NCBI GenBank assembly: GCA_050743125.1
Contig: JBOGEB010000099.1
Coordinates: forward strand, 1-15,147
Reading direction: 5' to 3'
Length of the DNA stretch: 15,147 nucleotides
DNA from: JBOGEB01 sp050743125
GTDB lineage: Bacteria > Actinomycetota > Nitriliruptoria > Euzebyales > Egibacteraceae
Both the position numbers and the translations under genes were made by a program. Numbering within the stretch: position 1 is the stretch's first letter; the number at the start of each line of letters is the position of its first letter. Of the stretch, positions 1 through 6,821 are shown piece by piece. The notes below the pieces were generated by a model that saw only the letters and a list, made by a program, of their open reading frames with translations, was not told the DNA's origin and did not search any database.

Positions 1-198
1 AGCTCGGTGTGCCCTGGCGGCGGGGTGGGCACGCAGCGGCGCCGACGCCCGCGCCAGTCCGCGTGGCGCTCGGAGACCGCAGGTCATGCCGCGCAAGCGG
101 GTGCCGGACGCGGCCTCGCGCGGCTGCGAAGGAAAGCCGCACGGCTTCGCGCTCCAGCCGCATCCCGGGCCACTGCGCGAACTCTCAAAATCGTCATA
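1..198. other. left-edge segment with no assignable gene
   Basis: All three plus frames are open over much of this stretch, as expected for very high GC, but none gives a recognisable protein. Third-position bias fades from about position 130 on. A plus-strand frame open from the window edge ends at 223-225 inside the hairpin at 199-238, in the same register in which iniC ends inside its own copy. This leaves open a gene tail entering from the left, but nothing in the residues supports a family. Confidence 0.4.
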
Positions 199-238
199 TG
201 GCCAGGATTCGTCACGCATACGTGACGAATCCTGGCCA
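199..238. terminator. 18-bp-stem hairpin downstream of hsp70, copy 1 of a repeated element
   Basis: Arms 199-216 and 221-238 are perfectly complementary over 18 bp around a CATA loop. The left arm reads TGGCCAGGATTCGTCACG. The hairpin lies 46 bp beyond the hsp70 stop, where a terminator is expected. Read on the minus strand, a TTTT run follows about 10 nt after the stem. Its arms recur almost unchanged at 6775-6812, also at gene ends. There is no tight U-tract, which is common for actinobacterial terminators. It could instead be a dispersed palindromic repeat that serves as a terminator. Confidence 0.7.
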
Positions 239-284
239 CAAGGGCGAACACCGCCCAAACGACAACGTTATTTCGACCCGGGTC

Positions 285-2108
285 CTAAGCGGCCCGCCCG
301 GACGGGGTCGGGGTCGGCGTCGGGGTCGGCGTGGGCGACGGTGACGGTGACGGGGAGGGCGACGGCGACGGCGAGGGCGACGGCGAGGGCGACGGCGACG
401 GCGAGGGCGACGGCGACGGCGAGGGTGACGGCGAGGGTGACGGCGACGGCGTGGGCGACGGGGTCGGCGTGGGCGTCGGCGGAGTCGTCGGTGGCAGGTT
501 CGTCGGAGGGTTCGTCGGCGGCGGGATGGAGGCTCGCGGCCGAGCGGCGGCTTCCCGCCGTGCTGGCTGGACGGGGGTGACGCGAGCCGGGGCCGGCTCT
601 GGTACGGGGGCGACGACGGCCGGCGCCGACGGGTCTGCCGTGGGTGTGGCGGGGGATGTCGTGGGAGCGGTCGAGTCCTGCCGCCAGCCCGTGCTCATCC
701 AGAGGAATGGCAGGACGGCAGACGCGGCCAGGGCCGCAGCGACGAGCAGCACGGTCAGCGGGTCACGGTGACGCCCCCGTGCCGTCGGCAGGGGCCCACG
801 GGTGGTGTCGCGGTGGGGGAACGGGGGTGCTTCTGGGGGTGCTTTGGGGGGCGTGCCCCGCCGTGTACGGGCGGGCGCGGCTCCGCCCAGGAAGTGCGAG
901 ACGGACGGCGCCACGAGGGGGGGCCGCGGCGGTGGCCGCGTGTCCACGCCCTGGGTGACCGGAGCCTGGGTGACCGGAGCCTGGGTGACCGGAGCCTGGG
1001 TGACCGGCGGCAGGGGCGGCTCGCCGATGCCGATCCGGAGCGCTTGGTGGCCTCCCGCGGCCAGGGCTGCGCCGAGGGCGGTCGCGTGCTTGGGGTGGGC
1101 GTCGAGGGCGACGGGCCGCCCGAGCTCGGCGGACACCATCTGCGCCACCAGGGGGATCCGTGACGACCCGCCTACCAACAGCACGGCGCTCAGATCCTCG
1201 GGCTCGACCTGCGCCGACCGCATTGCCCGCCGCAACGCCGCGATCGTGTCGCCCACCGCCGGGCGGATCATCGCCTCGAACTCACTGCGGACCAGCCGTA
1301 CCTGCGTCCGCAGGTGTGGCAGCAGGACCGGGATCGACACGTCCGTGTCGCTCGACAGCGCCTCCTTGGCGTCGACGCACTCCTGGCGTAACCGCGCCAT
1401 CGCGGCCAGCGCGGTCGGATCGTGTGGATCCAGCTGCTCCAGGGCGCGGGCGTCCAGCGCACGCTGCACGTGCGTGAAGACCGTCTCGTCGAAATCGACC
1501 CCACCCAGCCGCTCGATTCCCTCCGGCGCTCCCAGCAGGTCGAAGCCGGCCCGCGTCTTGCGCAGCACCACCGCGTCGAACGTCCCACCGCCCAGGTCGT
1601 AGACCGCGACCGTGCTGCCCACGTCGACCCGCTCGGCCGACGCGTAGGAGATCGCTGCCGCCTCGGGCTCGGTCAGCATCACTACGTCACCCAGCTCAGC
1701 CATCCGCACAGCTTGGGCGAACGCGTCCTGCTTGTACGGGCCCCAGCTCGCCGGCTGGGTGATCACCAGGCGCTGCGGCGGGCCGCCCTGACCCTCGCTG
1801 ACCTTGCCCACGACCCAGCGGAGCAGCTTGGCGGCCAGCGCCTCCGCGCTGTACGGGACACCGCCCACGACGAGCGGCGTCGGGTCGCCGATCCGCCGCT
1901 TGAACTCGCGCGCGACCCGATCCGCCTCGGTGGCGGCGCGGCGGTTCGCCGCGTCACCCGTCAGCACGCTCCCGTCCTGGCTGACGAACAGCACCGACGG
2001 GACCACGGCGGCCCGCGTACCGAGCGGCGCGATCTCGGGGGACCCGTCGCGGCAGATCGCCGCGGCGGTGTACGTCGTGCCGAGATCGATACCGAGCTGA
2101 TAGCCCAT
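285..2108 (-). CDS. membrane-anchored Hsp70-like ATPase with Ser/Pro-rich C-terminal stalk
   Basis: The protein has 607 residues. Residues 1-355 form an Hsp70/actin-fold nucleotide-binding domain. Phosphate motif 1 is GIDLGTTY (6-13), phosphate motif 2 is DLGGGTFD (171-178) and the adenosine motif is LVGGSSRIP (311-319). The usual substrate-binding domain is absent. In its place come a short VTQAP repeat (369-387), a basic Pro-rich linker, one membrane segment (about 450-472) and a Pro/Thr/Ser tail that becomes almost pure Ser-Pro at 551-592. The Arg/His-rich stretch before the membrane segment suggests the ATPase is cytoplasmic and the stalk outside. The ATG start is backed by AAGGAG (2116-2121), 7 nt upstream. 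It diverges from iniB, which suggests shared control and a role in the envelope-stress response. ATP binding and hydrolysis are likely; a classical folding role is doubtful without a substrate domain. Confidence 0.9.
   Translation of the reverse strand: MGYQLGIDLGTTYTAAAICRDGSPEIAPLGTRAAVVPSVLFVSQDGSVLTGDAANRRAATEADRVAREFKRRIGDPTPLVVGGVPYSAEALAAKLLRWVVGKVSEGQGGPPQRLVITQPASWGPYKQDAFAQAVRMAELGDVVMLTEPEAAAISYASAERVDVGSTVAVYDLGGGTFDAVVLRKTRAGFDLLGAPEGIERLGGVDFDETVFTHVQRALDARALEQLDPHDPTALAAMARLRQECVDAKEALSSDTDVSIPVLLPHLRTQVRLVRSEFEAMIRPAVGDTIAALRRAMRSAQVEPEDLSAVLLVGGSSRIPLVAQMVSAELGRPVALDAHPKHATALGAALAAGGHQALRIGIGEPPLPPVTQAPVTQAPVTQAPVTQGVDTRPPPRPPLVAPSVSHFLGGAAPARTRRGTPPKAPPEAPPFPHRDTTRGPLPTARGRHRDPLTVLLVAAALAASAVLPFLWMSTGWRQDSTAPTTSPATPTADPSAPAVVAPVPEPAPARVTPVQPARREAAARPRASIPPPTNPPTNLPPTTPPTPTPTPSPTPSPSPSPSPSPSPSPSPSPSPSPSPSPSPSPSPSPSPSPTPTPTPTPTPSGRAA
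303..488 (-). repeat. 6-bp microsatellite encoding the Ser-Pro/Thr-Pro stalk
   Basis: On the plus strand this reads as tandem hexamers alternating GGCGAC and GGCGAG. On the minus strand it codes for the run of Ser-Pro and Thr-Pro dipeptides (about residues 541-602). Whole-hexamer gain or loss would change stalk length without breaking the frame. Confidence 0.85.
951..1010 (-). repeat. 15-bp minisatellite, four units, encoding VTQAP
   Basis: CTGGGTGACCGGAGC is repeated at 951-965, 966-980 and 981-995. A fourth copy at 996-1010 diverges in its last three bases. Each unit encodes five residues, giving the VTQAP repeats of the Hsp70-like protein just after its ATPase domain. Near-perfect identity suggests recent expansion. 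The units are contiguous, with no spacers. Confidence 0.9.
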
Positions 2109-2391
2109 CCACCTGCTCCTTACGTCCGTGCCGGTTGCTCGAGAAGCCGCGAATCGGTGCTCCCACCTACTACAGACGCCCCAGACAGCCCCGCCGATAC
2201 GGGCACGCTCAATCCCCTATCGTAGCCCCTATTCCCCCTAACGAGGGTGTCAAGGCATCCCCTATACGTGGAGCCGAGGAACAAGCGTTATCCCCGATGT
2301 GGGGGGTGTCGGGGGGGCCGTATCGTGTTGCTTGCGGGCTGGCGGACACACCGCAAGCCACCAGACGGCCAACAAGAGGGAGGCACCACCG
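2109..2391. promoter_or_regulatory. divergent hsp70/iniB control region with repeated CCCCTA elements
   Basis: The 283 bp between the two divergent starts contain CCCCTA at 2214-2219, 2226-2231, 2235-2240 and 2259-2264, plus a weaker copy, ATCCCCGATG, at 2290-2299. The best pair is the 9-bp direct repeat ATCCCCTAT at 2212-2220 and 2257-2265. A G-rich tract (2301-2318) with runs of six and seven G follows. These look like operator sites for a dedicated activator, possibly the LuxR-type protein encoded at 6822-9425. No -10/-35 pair stands out. Confidence 0.5.
2375..2383 (+). promoter_or_regulatory. ribosome binding site that fixes the iniB start
   Basis: AGAGGGAGG lies 8 nt before ATG 2392. 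This picks that ATG over the open-frame extension to 2299, whose 31 extra residues would be encoded by promoter-like G-rich DNA. The first residues from 2392 match the start of the IniB N-terminal domain. Confidence 0.85.
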
Positions 2392-3366
2392 ATGACAAAC
2401 GTTCTTGCTTCACTGCTCGACCTGATCGGGCGCTGGTTCGGCGACGAGGAGCTGCAAGAGGAGCCGCTGCGGGACTACCTGGCGTCCGAGGACTACGGTG
2501 ACCTGGACGCGGTCGAGCTCTACGAGGCGGTCGGGCTCTACTTCGACACCCTGCCGGTGAGCGCCCAGCGCCAACAGGGCGACTTCTCCCGGGAGTACAG
2601 CACCGGCGCCCGGGTCAACGTCGGACAGCACGTCGAGCCCCCGCCCCCGCCCAAGCACGGCGGCGACTGGGAGCCCGTCCACGAGTACGTCAGCTACATG
2701 ACGAGCAACTACACCTACGTCCAGGACAACGACACGATCGTCGACAACTCGGTGAACACCCAGATCCAGGCGGGCGACGACGTCTACTTCGACCAGGAGA
2801 TCGACATCGACTCGACGGTCGTCTCCGGCGACGGCAACGTGGTCGGCGACGGCAACGTCGTGGCCGATGACGGCGGCGTCGCCGTGGGCCGTGACCTCAG
2901 GGACTCACAGGTCATCACCGGTGAGAACAGCGGCCTCGCCGCGAACCAGTCGGACATCGACGACGTGGTCCTGGGCGATCACAACAAGGTCGCGCAGGAC
3001 AGCACCGCGGTCGGCTTCGGCGACGGCGACGTCACGAACGCCGAGCTCCGCGACGTGACCGTCGACCGTGGCGGCGCGATCTCGCTGGTCGGGGACGCCG
3101 AAGGCCGTTACGAGGACAACGACGTCAACCTCACCAACTTCGGCGACGGCGACGTCCAGGCCAACGTGAACACGGGCGACCGCGGCTCGGCCCGCCAGAC
3201 GATCGACGAGAGCGTCGAGTACGACGACAGCTTCAACACCGACAACAGCATCGACATCGACGACAGCGAGATCGGCAACACCGACACCCGCACAGACGTC
3301 GACATCGACGACAGCTTCAACACCGAGGACAACGACGGCGTCGACGACAGCGTCATCGTCGGCTGA
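2392..3366 (+). CDS. iniB: IniB-like protein with acidic Asp/Asn-rich repeat domain
   Basis: The protein has 324 residues. Residues 1-55 (MTNVLASLLDLIGRWFGDEE at the start, then LYEAVGLYFDTLP) fit the IniB N-terminal domain, predicted helical. A short PPPPP linker follows at 83-87. From about residue 100 the sequence is dominated by Asp, Asn, Gly, Ser and Val with a strand-like periodicity (GDGNVVGDGNVV, VVLGDHNKV, GFGDGDV), consistent with a beta-solenoid or a metal-binding acidic surface. There is no signal peptide or membrane segment. Mycobacterial IniB is instead Ala/Gly-rich after the same N-terminus, so only the N-terminal domain is conserved. The gene heads the iniBAC operon, 123 nt before iniA. 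The molecular role of the family is unknown; scaffold or structural partner for the IniA/IniC dynamins is inference. Confidence 0.85.
   Translation: MTNVLASLLDLIGRWFGDEELQEEPLRDYLASEDYGDLDAVELYEAVGLYFDTLPVSAQRQQGDFSREYSTGARVNVGQHVEPPPPPKHGGDWEPVHEYVSYMTSNYTYVQDNDTIVDNSVNTQIQAGDDVYFDQEIDIDSTVVSGDGNVVGDGNVVADDGGVAVGRDLRDSQVITGENSGLAANQSDIDDVVLGDHNKVAQDSTAVGFGDGDVTNAELRDVTVDRGGAISLVGDAEGRYEDNDVNLTNFGDGDVQANVNTGDRGSARQTIDESVEYDDSFNTDNSIDIDDSEIGNTDTRTDVDIDDSFNTEDNDGVDDSVIVG
3222..3326 (+). repeat. 84-bp-period duplication in the 3' end of iniB
   Basis: A 21-bp sequence encoding DDSFNT and flanking bases occurs identically at 3222-3242 and 3306-3326. A shorter shared block encoding DIDD precedes or follows each copy. 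The repeat makes a tandem of about 28 residues at the acidic C-terminus, indicating growth of the domain by duplication. Confidence 0.75.
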
Positions 3367-3384
3367 CTGGGGCGGGCACGGCGG

Positions 3385-3416
3385 CCGGCTTCGCGATGTG
3401 GGGGGCGCGAAGCCGG
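3385..3416 (+). terminator. hairpin between iniB and iniA (attenuator or mRNA-stability element)
   Basis: Arms CCGGCTTCGCG (3385-3395) and CGCGAAGCCGG (3406-3416) form a perfect 11-bp stem with a 10-nt G-rich loop, 18 nt after the iniB stop. No U-tract follows. Because iniA continues in the same direction 73 nt later, partial termination or protection of the iniB message would allow more IniB than IniA/IniC. Confidence 0.6.
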
Positions 3417-3489
3417 TTCGCCGTGTCTTGACGACGTAGCGTACGAGCACGCGCCAGGAGCGCGATCAGATCTGGGGCAGGGAGCACGG

Positions 3490-5301
3490 ATGGCAGAGGA
3501 GCCGGTGAACCCGGCGCTGGCGACGGTGGACGTCGCGCTGCAGGCGGCGACGGCCTACCAGCGGCCCGATCTCGCGGCGCGGCTGCAGCAGACCCGGCGA
3601 CGGCTGATCGACCCGGCGATGCGGGTGCTGGTGGTCGGCGAGTTCAAGCAGGGCAAGAGCCTGCTCGTGAACGCGCTGGTGAACGCGCCGATCTGCCCGG
3701 TCGACGACGACATCTCCACCGCGGTGCCGACCGCGGTGCGGTACTCGGACACGCCCGTGGTCACGCTCGTCCGCGAAGGCGACGAGGGCGACGAGTCCCC
3801 GGTCGTCGTCTCGGTTCCGATCGAGCAGCTGGCCGAGTATGTCTCGGAGGCCGGCAACCCGGGGAACCGGCGGCGCCTGAAGTGCGCGGAGGTGGGCATC
3901 CCCCGCCAGCTCCTCCAGGCGGGGCTCGTGCTCGTGGACACGCCGGGCGTCGGCGGGCTCGGCTCGGTGTACGGCGCGAGCACGATGGCGGCGCTGCCCT
4001 CGGCGGACGCGGTGGTGTTGGTGTCGGACGCCGCGCAGGAGTACACGGCCCCGGAGCTGGAGTTCCTCCGGGCGGCGATGCGCCTGTGCCCGAACGTGGT
4101 GTGCGTCCTGACGAAGACCGACTTCTACCCGGACTGGCGGAGGGTCGCCGAGCACAACGCCCGGCACCTCGTCCAGGCTGGGATCGAGGCCGAGCTGCTC
4201 CCGGTCTCCTCGACGCTTCGACTCCATGCGGTGCGCACGCAGGACCGGGCGCTGAACGCCGAGTCGGGATTCCCGAAGCTCCTCGACTACCTGCGCGACC
4301 GGGTGATCGCCGAGGCCGAGCGCCTTGTCCGCCGGTCGGTGGCCCACGACGTCCTCGCGGTCAGCGAGCAGCTCCAGGCGACCTTCCGCGCCGAGCTGGC
4401 GGCCCAGACCGACCCACAGCGGGCAGCGGGCCTGATCGCCGAGCTCGAGCGTGCGAAGCAGCGGGCGGACGAGCTGCGGCAGCGGTCGGCGCGGTGGCAG
4501 CAGACGCTCGGGGACGGGATCGCCGACCTGATCGCGGACGTCGATTTCGACTTCCGTGACCGGCTCCGGCAGGTTTCCAGGCAGGCCGACGACGCGGTCG
4601 AGGACGACGACCCGGCCACGGCGTGGGAGCAGACCGAGGCGTGGCTGTATCAGCAGACCAGCGCCGCCGCCTCCGCGAACTACGTCTGGGCCGCGCAGCG
4701 CGCGAAGTGGCTCGCAAGCCAGGTCGCCGAGCATTTCGAGGAGGGTGGAACGGGGCTGCTGCCCGGTATCGACGTGGGCGGCGCGACGACGGTGCTCGGC
4801 CGGATCGCACAGGCCGAGCGGCCCGAGATGGCGGGGTTCGGGGTCGGCTCGAAGGCGCTCACCGCGCTGCGCGGCTCCTACGGCGGGATGCTGATGTTCG
4901 GGATGCTCGGCAGCATCGCCGGCATGGCGGTGCTCAACCCGGTCTCCGTCGGCGCCGGACTCCTCCTTGGCGGCAAGTCGGTCCGTGACGAGCGCGACCG
5001 GCAGCTCGCGCTCCGCCGCTCTCAGGCGAAATCCGCGATCCGCCGCTACCTCGACGACGTGGGCTTCCAGGTGGGCAAGGACTCGCGGGACACGCTGCGC
5101 CGGATTCAGCGGACGCTGCGCGACCACTTCACCGCCCAGGCTGAGGAGTTCCACCGCTCGTTGAGCGAGTCCCTCGCCGCGGCGCAGCGCGCCGTGCAGG
5201 CCGACCAGGCCGAGCGCGAGCGGCGGATCCGGGACCTGCATGCCGAGCTCAACCGGCTCGAGGCGCTCGACCGCCGCGCGCAGGCGCTGGCACCAGGCTG
5301 A
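3490..5301 (+). CDS. iniA: IniA-like dynamin-family GTPase
   Basis: The protein has 603 residues, close to mycobacterial IniA. The GTPase domain shows the P-loop GEFKQGKS (50-57), a switch-I Thr near 77, DTPGVGG (150-156) and the guanine-specificity motif TKTD (208-211). Long helices rich in charged residues follow (about 280-370), then a hydrophobic Gly-rich patch (about 465-495) that fits a membrane-inserting paddle, then a C-terminal coiled coil (about 500-595). This is the bacterial dynamin-like layout. Mycobacterial IniA is known as a dynamin-like protein acting on the inner membrane and induced by cell-wall inhibitors. The start ATG is preceded by AGGGAG (3479-3484). The stop overlaps the iniC start by one base, so the two are translationally coupled and probably work as a pair. 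Confidence 0.92.
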   Translation: MAEEPVNPALATVDVALQAATAYQRPDLAARLQQTRRRLIDPAMRVLVVGEFKQGKSLLVNALVNAPICPVDDDISTAVPTAVRYSDTPVVTLVREGDEGDESPVVVSVPIEQLAEYVSEAGNPGNRRRLKCAEVGIPRQLLQAGLVLVDTPGVGGLGSVYGASTMAALPSADAVVLVSDAAQEYTAPELEFLRAAMRLCPNVVCVLTKTDFYPDWRRVAEHNARHLVQAGIEAELLPVSSTLRLHAVRTQDRALNAESGFPKLLDYLRDRVIAEAERLVRRSVAHDVLAVSEQLQATFRAELAAQTDPQRAAGLIAELERAKQRADELRQRSARWQQTLGDGIADLIADVDFDFRDRLRQVSRQADDAVEDDDPATAWEQTEAWLYQQTSAAASANYVWAAQRAKWLASQVAEHFEEGGTGLLPGIDVGGATTVLGRIAQAERPEMAGFGVGSKALTALRGSYGGMLMFGMLGSIAGMAVLNPVSVGAGLLLGGKSVRDERDRQLALRRSQAKSAIRRYLDDVGFQVGKDSRDTLRRIQRTLRDHFTAQAEEFHRSLSESLAAAQRAVQADQAERERRIRDLHAELNRLEALDRRAQALAPG

Positions 5302-6800
5302 TGGCCGAACCGAGCCTGGTCGCCGTGGTCCGCGCGGTCCTGCGCAGCGCGGTCGAGGTCTACGCCGGCAGCCCCCAGGCCGCGACGCTCCGGGGGCTGC
5401 TCGACCGCCTCGACGAGCCGTTGCGCGTCGCGGTCGCCGGGAAGGTGAAGGCCGGCAAGTCGACCCTGTTGAACGCGCTGGTAGGCGAGGAGATCGCCGC
5501 GACCGACGTCAGCGAGTGCACCCAGATCGTGACGTGGTACCGGGACGGGCTCACGCCGCGCGTGACGCTGCATCCCCGCGAGGGCGCGGCGCGCCAGATC
5601 CCGCTGGGCCGCGAGCACGGCGCGCTCGCGATCGACCTGGAGGGCACGCCGCCGGCCGACGTCGAGCGGATCGTCGTCGACTGGCCGTCGGGCCGCCTGC
5701 GGACGACGACGCTCATCGACACCCCGGGCATCGCGTCGATCTCCACGGAGACGTCGGTCCGCACGCAGGCATTTCTCGCGCCTGTTGACGCTCCCACGCC
5801 CGCCGACGCGGTCCTGTACCTCATGCGCCACGTCCACGCGACCGACGTCCGTTTTCTCGAGTCGTTCCACGACGACAACATGGCGAGGGCGACGCCGGTC
5901 AACGCGATCGGGGTGCTGTCCCGCGCCGACGAGATCGGGGTCGGGCGGATCGACTCGCTGTTCTCCGCGAAGCGGATCGCGAAGCGTTACCGCTCCGACC
6001 CGCAGGTGCGCCGGCTGTGCCAGACGGTCGTGCCGGTCGCGGGTCTGCTCGCCCAGGCAGGGATGACGCTGCGGGAGGCCGAGTACGCGGCGCTGGTGCG
6101 GGTGGCCACCGCACCCCGTGACGAGGCGGAGAGACTGCTGCTGTCAGCCGACCGCTTCGCGCGCGCCCAGACGCCGATCCCGCTCGCGCCGGAGGAGCGG
6201 GCGGCGCTGTTGCGACGGTTCGGCCTGTACGGGGTACGGCTGGCGTCCACGCTGATCCGGCAGGGGGCCGCCAGCGCGTCCGAGCTCGCGCCGCAGCTTG
6301 TGCGGCGGAGCGGGCTGGACGAGCTCCGCGAGGTCCTCGCGACCCAGTTCACGCAGCGCCGGGACCTGCTGAAGGCCCGCTCCGCGCTGCTCGGCCTGGA
6401 CCACGTGCTGCGTCACCAGCCGCGCCCGGGCACCCAGCCGCTCGCGGCCGAGGTCGAGCGCATCCTCGCCGGCGCGCACGCCTTCGCTGAGCTGCGCCTG
6501 CTCAACGCGCTCCGGACCGGCGCGGTCGCGCTCGGCGCGGGCGAACTCGACGAGGCCGAGCGGCTGCTCGGCGGAGCGGGGACGAGCCCAGGCGCCCGGC
6601 TCGGCCTGCCAGACGAGGCCGACGCCGAAGACCTGCGCCACGCCGCCCTCGACGCGGTCGCGCGGTGGCAGCGCCGCGCCGAGAGCCCCCTGTCGCCCCG
6701 CGCCGTCGCCGACGCCGCCCGAGTCGTGGTCCGCACCTGCGAGGGCCTGCTCGCCGCCCTGACCAACAGCGGTCGGCCAGGATTCGTCACGGATGCGTGA
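5301..6800 (+). CDS. iniC: IniC-like dynamin-family GTPase
   Basis: The protein has 499 residues. The GTPase motifs are GKVKAGKS (47-54), Thr74, DTPG (140-143) and SRAD (207-210). The rest is helical and charged with no clear hydrophobic paddle, as expected for the shorter second partner of IniA. The ATG lies in a TGATG overlap with the iniA stop, which shows coupled translation and supports the start. The last residues, GRPGFVTDA, and the stop codon are encoded by the left arm, loop and first bases of the right arm of the hairpin at 6775-6812. The natural C-terminus has therefore been set by that repeat. It converges with the LuxR-type regulator gene, 21 nt away. Likely job: membrane remodelling together with IniA under envelope stress. 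Confidence 0.9.
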   Translation: MAEPSLVAVVRAVLRSAVEVYAGSPQAATLRGLLDRLDEPLRVAVAGKVKAGKSTLLNALVGEEIAATDVSECTQIVTWYRDGLTPRVTLHPREGAARQIPLGREHGALAIDLEGTPPADVERIVVDWPSGRLRTTTLIDTPGIASISTETSVRTQAFLAPVDAPTPADAVLYLMRHVHATDVRFLESFHDDNMARATPVNAIGVLSRADEIGVGRIDSLFSAKRIAKRYRSDPQVRRLCQTVVPVAGLLAQAGMTLREAEYAALVRVATAPRDEAERLLLSADRFARAQTPIPLAPEERAALLRRFGLYGVRLASTLIRQGAASASELAPQLVRRSGLDELREVLATQFTQRRDLLKARSALLGLDHVLRHQPRPGTQPLAAEVERILAGAHAFAELRLLNALRTGAVALGAGELDEAERLLGGAGTSPGARLGLPDEADAEDLRHAALDAVARWQRRAESPLSPRAVADAARVVVRTCEGLLAALTNSGRPGFVTDA

Positions 6801-6812
6801 CGAATCCTGGCC
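6775..6812. terminator. 17-bp-stem hairpin between convergent iniC and regulator gene, copy 2
   Basis: Arms 6775-6791 and 6796-6812 pair perfectly over 17 bp around a GATG loop. Both arms are identical to those of the hairpin at 199-238, and the right flank CACAAG is also shared. It contains the iniC stop codon (6798-6800) and lies 10 bp beyond the stop of the minus-strand regulator, so it probably terminates both transcripts. Confidence 0.75.
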
Positions 6813-6821
6813 ACAAGCGCG

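Noticed and set aside
951..1010. Tandem 15-bp repeats considered as a CRISPR array
   Set aside because: Units are contiguous with no spacers and lie in frame within the Hsp70-like coding sequence.
3466..5241. 591-codon open frame on the minus strand across iniA
   Set aside because: It is antisense to iniA, whose protein has complete dynamin GTPase motifs. The opposite frame is open only because of high GC and gives Arg/His-rich sequence with no domain.
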